From positions 1 to 9,272 of the forward strand of contig JAFGSL010000142.1 of the NCBI GenBank assembly GCA_016934645.1: 9,272 nt of DNA, written 5' to 3'. Of the stretch, positions 6,426-9,272 are shown piece after piece. A program made the translations under genes and the position numbers. The stretch's first letter is position 1, and each line of letters begins with the position of its first letter. A model generated the notes under the pieces. It ran no database searches, was not told where the DNA came from, and saw nothing but the letters and a program-made list of their open reading frames with translations. The DNA is from Anaerolineae bacterium. Lineage in GTDB: Bacteria; Chloroflexota; Anaerolineae; B4-G1; SLSP01.

Positions 6426-7724
6426 TTAAGCGTGATCCGGTTCAACAGGCGCTTCTACTGGCTTTTTGAAGTCGATGAACCACGAGAAGGCAAAGCTGAT
6501 CACCATCAAGACGGGTGGGACGATCGTCATCAAGAAGCGAGCAGCCTGGTCTGGGTGCGCACCGGGATTGTCGCCGCTCTCGAAGCCGTAAATGCGGGAA
6601 ACCAGGAGATAGGCAACACTGGTGAAAAGGCCGTTGAGACGATTCATGAAGCCCATTGCATTGGAGATGATGCCTTCCCGCCGTAAGCCATGCTTCTGCG
6701 TATCTTCGTCCATAATCTTGGCGCCAATCAGATCCATGGTGGTGATAACACCCGCAAAGCCAAAGCCCACAAACGCCGCGAAGAGAATGGCTGTCGTTAG
6801 GTTAGGGGCAAAATACAGCGGGATAAAGGTGATAGTCAGAACGGCTAAAGCAATCCGCCAGATAGGAATCAACGAGAACTTTCTGACCAACCAGGCCCAG
6901 ACAACCACGCCGGCTATAGCGATGACCAACACTGCCGCCAGCATGAAGGTAGACTGCCCACCGGAAAGTCCGAGGGCATACTCGACGTAGAAAGCCACGG
7001 ACGCCAGCACGAGCGACATCGCCGCGCTGTAAAATGCGTTCGCCAGCCCGGCGATCCAGAATTTCTTGTTGGTCAACAGGTCCTTGAGCGCCTTCCACAG
7101 GCCAGGCCTGGCCTCGTCCGGTTCAGGGTCTCTTTCCCGGCAGGTGAAGGTCATATACAGGATGACCACGCCGCCAAGGATGCCGTATAAAGTAGCCGTC
7201 AGACCATAACCCAGCGCCTCTGTCACCATAGGGGTCAGGGCAATGCTGATGATCATCGCCACCAGTTGGAAAGCCTGACGCAAGGCGTTGGTCTTGGCAC
7301 GGCTGACGTCGTCACGGAACAACTCAGGGAACAACGCTCCGTAGTTGGCATTGATGACCGAATCCAATGTGCCGGTCAGGATATAGAAGAGCATCCCGTA
7401 GGCGAAGATGGCATTGCCCGCCAGGAAGGCCGGGATGTTGTAGAACGCGATAAAGCACAGGATCAGGAGTGGCGTGCCGATCACCAACCAGGGACGGCGG
7501 CGGCCCCAACGTGTTCGTGTCCGGTCGGAGAGGAATCCGTAGACGGGATTGTCAAGAGCGTCGATGAATGTGTAGATGAACAACATGGCCGCCCATTGCT
7601 TCGTCGTCACGCCCAGGCCAAGCACGTAGAAGGTGAAAGCAAATGTTTTGAGCATGTTGATCGGGATGGATGTGCCAAACATGCCGATGGCATAATTGAA
7701 GGACTTGTTGCGTTTTTCGGGCAT
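6426..7724 (-). CDS. MFS transporter of the GPH (sugar:cation symporter, MelB-like) family
   Basis: 432 residues from ATG 7724, with GAGGGGG seven bases upstream. The protein is almost wholly hydrophobic, about 12 membrane helices. The family hallmark after helix II is present: DALDNPVYGFLSDRTRTRWG (residues 55-74) followed by RRRPWL. Another conserved acidic site sits in TLDSVINANYGALFPELF (D121), in the place of the helix IV Asp of melibiose permease. A central cytoplasmic loop (about residues 193-215, CRERDPEPDEARPGLWKAL) is followed by the second six-helix half. Such proteins import glycosides, pentosides or hexuronides with Na+ or H+; the substrate here is not determinable. The gene starts 20 bp after the stop of the upstream membrane protein, so the two are probably co-transcribed. 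The esterase remnant downstream may once have served a shared catabolic role. Confidence 0.9.
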   Translation of the reverse strand: MPEKRNKSFNYAIGMFGTSIPINMLKTFAFTFYVLGLGVTTKQWAAMLFIYTFIDALDNPVYGFLSDRTRTRWGRRRPWLVIGTPLLILCFIAFYNIPAFLAGNAIFAYGMLFYILTGTLDSVINANYGALFPELFRDDVSRAKTNALRQAFQLVAMIISIALTPMVTEALGYGLTATLYGILGGVVILYMTFTCRERDPEPDEARPGLWKALKDLLTNKKFWIAGLANAFYSAAMSLVLASVAFYVEYALGLSGGQSTFMLAAVLVIAIAGVVVWAWLVRKFSLIPIWRIALAVLTITFIPLYFAPNLTTAILFAAFVGFGFAGVITTMDLIGAKIMDEDTQKHGLRREGIISNAMGFMNRLNGLFTSVAYLLVSRIYGFESGDNPGAHPDQAARFLMTIVPPVLMVISFAFSWFIDFKKPVEAPVEPDHA

Positions 7725-7744
7725 GGGATGACCCCCTCTATTGA

Positions 7745-9004
7745 CTACTCACCGACAAATTCCACGTAATCGGCTCTAACGACGACAGAATACTCTGTCT
7801 CTCCTGATTCTCCCTCGTACTTGTAGGTTGTATCAATGATCGTCCCTGTTACGGCGACCGTGTCCTCTTCAAAAAAGCGCTCATCACTGTCGTAAGAGAC
7901 AAAGAAGGTGGCCTGGTCACATTCGCTCGTAGTGTCTGAATTCGTCCACTGTACCTGGAACCACAAGCCCTCGTCTTCGAATGTTGGAGAGTCGATAATC
8001 ACACCTTCCCATTGCACATAAGTGTTAAGGTAAGCGTCGTCTGATGTCGCTTCGCACACCTCTAGATCCGTGCGTGGCACCGGGGTCGCTGTAGGAGGAA
8101 GCGGAAGCGGCGTAGCAGTAGGCCCAGTCGTAGGGGCTGGCGGCAATGTCCAGGTCGGCAGTGGGGAACTCACAGCCCCAACGGTAGAAGTAGGCAGAGG
8201 CATTTGTGTGGCAGCCGGTTGCGGGGAATATGTTTGCGTTGGCTCTGGATATGCCGTCGGCTCAGGGATGCTGACATTATCCTCTCCGCGATTATCATCT
8301 GTAAATACGCTATCTGTAGACGCGTCATCTGTAGACGCGTCATTTGTAGACGCGTCATCTGTAGACGCATCGTCTGTAGACGCATCGTCTGTAGACGCAT
8401 CGTCTTTTGAAACGCGCTTATCCTTGGCCCATATAAACCGTTCTTGCTCCATCACACAATCGGTGTGATCCGTGTAACCCGCAACCTCATCGCCCAAACG
8501 GTACGAATACGACGATACGAATTGCCAGCCTTCCTCAGCGTAAAGGGCGGCCTCACGACAATCAACAATTTGAGTTCTCTGGACTGTTAACAAGGAACGC
8601 AATGCCATTCCAAAATTACACAGTAACACCAAGATCAGGCTCACCAAAAGCACGCCTCCACCGATAAGCACCGGTTTGGAGATCGCGATCGTGTCTTGGC
8701 GACCGAATCCGTCTTTCTTTGCCCTGGCGATTGAAGACTTCGGCGCTTTTATCGGAGGCGGCGAACCCCCAGGTTTTCCCTGGGATGATCGTGATGGTTC
8801 ACCGCTGGCGAAGGGCTTGTTTTTCGGATTGCTGGCTACGATGCCGATCACACCAACGCCTATCATAAGTAGCCCGAGCAGTACCCACACAACCATCGCC
8901 AGGTAGGCGCGGAATACGTAGAGGATGATCGCGAGACAAATCAAGCCCCCTAGCGTAATCAGAGCTATGGGAAACAGGTTACGCTTAAGCGTAGAACGTA
9001 GCAT
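7745..9004 (-). CDS. Membrane protein with repeat stalk and OB-fold-like C-terminal domain
   Basis: 419 residues from ATG 9004 with GAAAGGA at good spacing. A TTG at 9124 would add 40 residues, but it lies upstream of the candidate promoter and is less likely. Two N-terminal helices (about 11-31 and 34-57) are followed by a basic, Pro/Ser-rich loop and a third helix (about 112-133). Residues 134-200 hold a small domain whose EEGWQFVSSYSY faintly recalls DUF4177. Residues 201-236 are tandem DDAST pentapeptides. Residues about 240-310 are a Pro/Thr-rich linker (PTATPLPLPPTATPVP) typical of exported Chloroflexota proteins. The C-terminal about 105 residues (VQWEGVIIDSP, DTVAVTGTIIDT, VVRADYVEFVG) look like an OB-fold barrel with two cysteines (C317, C362). 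An extracytoplasmic position for the tail is inferred. No specific function is recognised. Confidence 0.85.
   Translation of the reverse strand: MLRSTLKRNLFPIALITLGGLICLAIILYVFRAYLAMVVWVLLGLLMIGVGVIGIVASNPKNKPFASGEPSRSSQGKPGGSPPPIKAPKSSIARAKKDGFGRQDTIAISKPVLIGGGVLLVSLILVLLCNFGMALRSLLTVQRTQIVDCREAALYAEEGWQFVSSYSYRLGDEVAGYTDHTDCVMEQERFIWAKDKRVSKDDASTDDASTDDASTDDASTNDASTDDASTDSVFTDDNRGEDNVSIPEPTAYPEPTQTYSPQPAATQMPLPTSTVGAVSSPLPTWTLPPAPTTGPTATPLPLPPTATPVPRTDLEVCEATSDDAYLNTYVQWEGVIIDSPTFEDEGLWFQVQWTNSDTTSECDQATFFVSYDSDERFFEEDTVAVTGTIIDTTYKYEGESGETEYSVVVRADYVEFVGE
8298..8402. repeat. 15-bp in-frame tandem repeat encoding DDAST pentapeptides
   Basis: Seven 15-bp units run head to tail. The first (8298-8312) is diverged. 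Units two to four read TCTGTAGACGCGTCA (one has TTTGTAG) and units five to seven read TCTGTAGACGCATCG. Being a multiple of three, copy changes keep the frame. The translation is repeated D-D-A-S-T, an acidic Ser/Thr stalk in the membrane protein. Confidence 0.95.
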
Positions 9005-9051
9005 TGATCGTTTTCCTTTCAATGTCTTGATAAGGGCCAACCATTGAAATA

Positions 9052-9079
9052 AGTATAAAACAAGGCGAAGAAAGGGCAA
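9052..9079 (-). promoter_or_regulatory. Candidate promoter of the membrane protein / transporter unit
   Basis: On the minus strand TTGCCC (9074-9079) and TATACT (9052-9057) are separated by 16 bp. The -10 box ends 47 bp before ATG 9004. Its position would exclude the TTG at 9124 as a start. The -35 box is weak. Confidence 0.35.
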
Positions 9080-9155
9080 GCACAGCCGCGTCCATTCGTA
9101 GTTTGCCGGCGTATCCAGAATCAACGTAACACTACTCTATGTAAGTGCTCAGACG

Positions 9156-9187
9156 TTCACAGCGGCAAGCGAAGGCAATGGTATAAT
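9156..9187 (+). promoter_or_regulatory. Candidate promoter of the rightmost plus-strand gene
   Basis: TATAAT at 9182-9187 is a perfect -10 box, 30 bp before the ATG at 9218. The best upstream element, TTCACA at 9156-9161, matches the -35 consensus at five of six bases but with a long 20-bp spacer, so the -35 assignment is uncertain. The 9125-9217 region is the divergent intergenic space and holds nothing else I recognise. Confidence 0.45.
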
Positions 9188-9217
9188 GTCATCAATTTGT
9201 TTCCAAAGGAGATGCCG

Positions 9218-9272
9218 ATGCAGGTTTACCATTTGCGCCGTTCCGAAAAAGCCATCACCGATTTCACTGAGA
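9218..9272 (+). CDS. Start of a plus-strand gene, possibly a pyridoxamine 5'-phosphate oxidase-like protein; cut by window
   Basis: ATG 9218 is preceded by AAAGGAG (9205-9211) with a 6-base spacer. An in-frame ATG at 9212 touches the Shine-Dalgarno sequence and is less likely. Only 18 residues are visible, MQVYHLRRSEKAITDFTE. The LRRSEKAITD opening resembles the N-terminus of FMN-binding split-barrel proteins of the pyridoxamine 5'-phosphate oxidase / nitroimidazole reductase group, which often start with R-R-x-x-x-x-I-x-D. The family call is tentative; that a gene starts here is well supported. Confidence 0.5.
   Translation, partial: MQVYHLRRSEKAITDFTE

Noticed and set aside
7266..7769. 167-codon plus-strand frame.
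   Set aside because: It is antisense to the transporter; the transporter's membrane helices and motif are unambiguous.
8298..8402. Possible CRISPR array.
   Set aside because: Units are contiguous 15-mers with no spacers and encode an in-frame pentapeptide.
8070..8468. Plus-strand frame rich in Gly/Val and then repeated VDASS.
   Set aside because: It is the antisense reading of the Pro-rich linker and 15-bp repeat of the membrane protein; the low complexity is inherited from that repeat.
9005..9124. Longer start (TTG 9124) for the membrane protein.
   Set aside because: ATG 9004 has a good ribosome binding site and the predicted -10 box (9052-9057) lies between the two candidates.

Overview
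The window most resembles a chromosomal segment of an environmental bacterium, probably Chloroflexota (Anaerolineae or Caldilineae-like). This is an inference from style, not from a marker gene. One protein has a Pro/Thr-rich 'PTATP' linker, one large exported protein ends in YLPLVMK, and the DNA carries several kinds of short palindromic repeat that I associate with such genomes. No rRNA, tRNA, CRISPR array or transposase was seen.

Almost everything is on the minus strand, so transcription runs right to left. At the far right a plus-strand gene begins (9218 onward, cut by the window; possibly a pyridoxamine 5'-phosphate oxidase-like flavoprotein). Divergent from it are a three-helix membrane protein with a 15-bp tandem repeat, a Pro-rich stalk and a possible OB-fold domain (9004-7745), then a GPH-family sugar:cation symporter-like transporter (7724-6426, 20 bp after the previous gene). 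Next come a palindromic repeat (6331-6397) and the decapitated C-terminal end of an esterase (6330-6032). These are followed by a GNAT acetyltransferase (6014-5163) and a secreted or surface protein with a TIG domain and a long Asp-box beta-propeller (5132-2715). The short gaps suggest a loose operon from the acetyltransferase into the propeller gene, and another from the membrane protein into the transporter.

The left 2.5 kb is one uninterrupted minus-strand frame from a GTG at 2535 that runs off the left edge. It encodes a DUF1156 / COG1743 zinc-ribbon DNA methyltransferase, a family found in anti-phage gene clusters. The gene is the most unusual object in the window. Its middle (about 360-1380) is much AT-richer than its two ends and holds every TTA and CTA leucine codon in the visible frame. 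Three unrelated intergenic-type repeats are embedded in frame in its N-terminal third, one of them between the two halves of the zinc ribbon. The reading frame stays open throughout.

The methylase's usual partners would lie beyond the left edge, so a defence system can only be suspected from this window.
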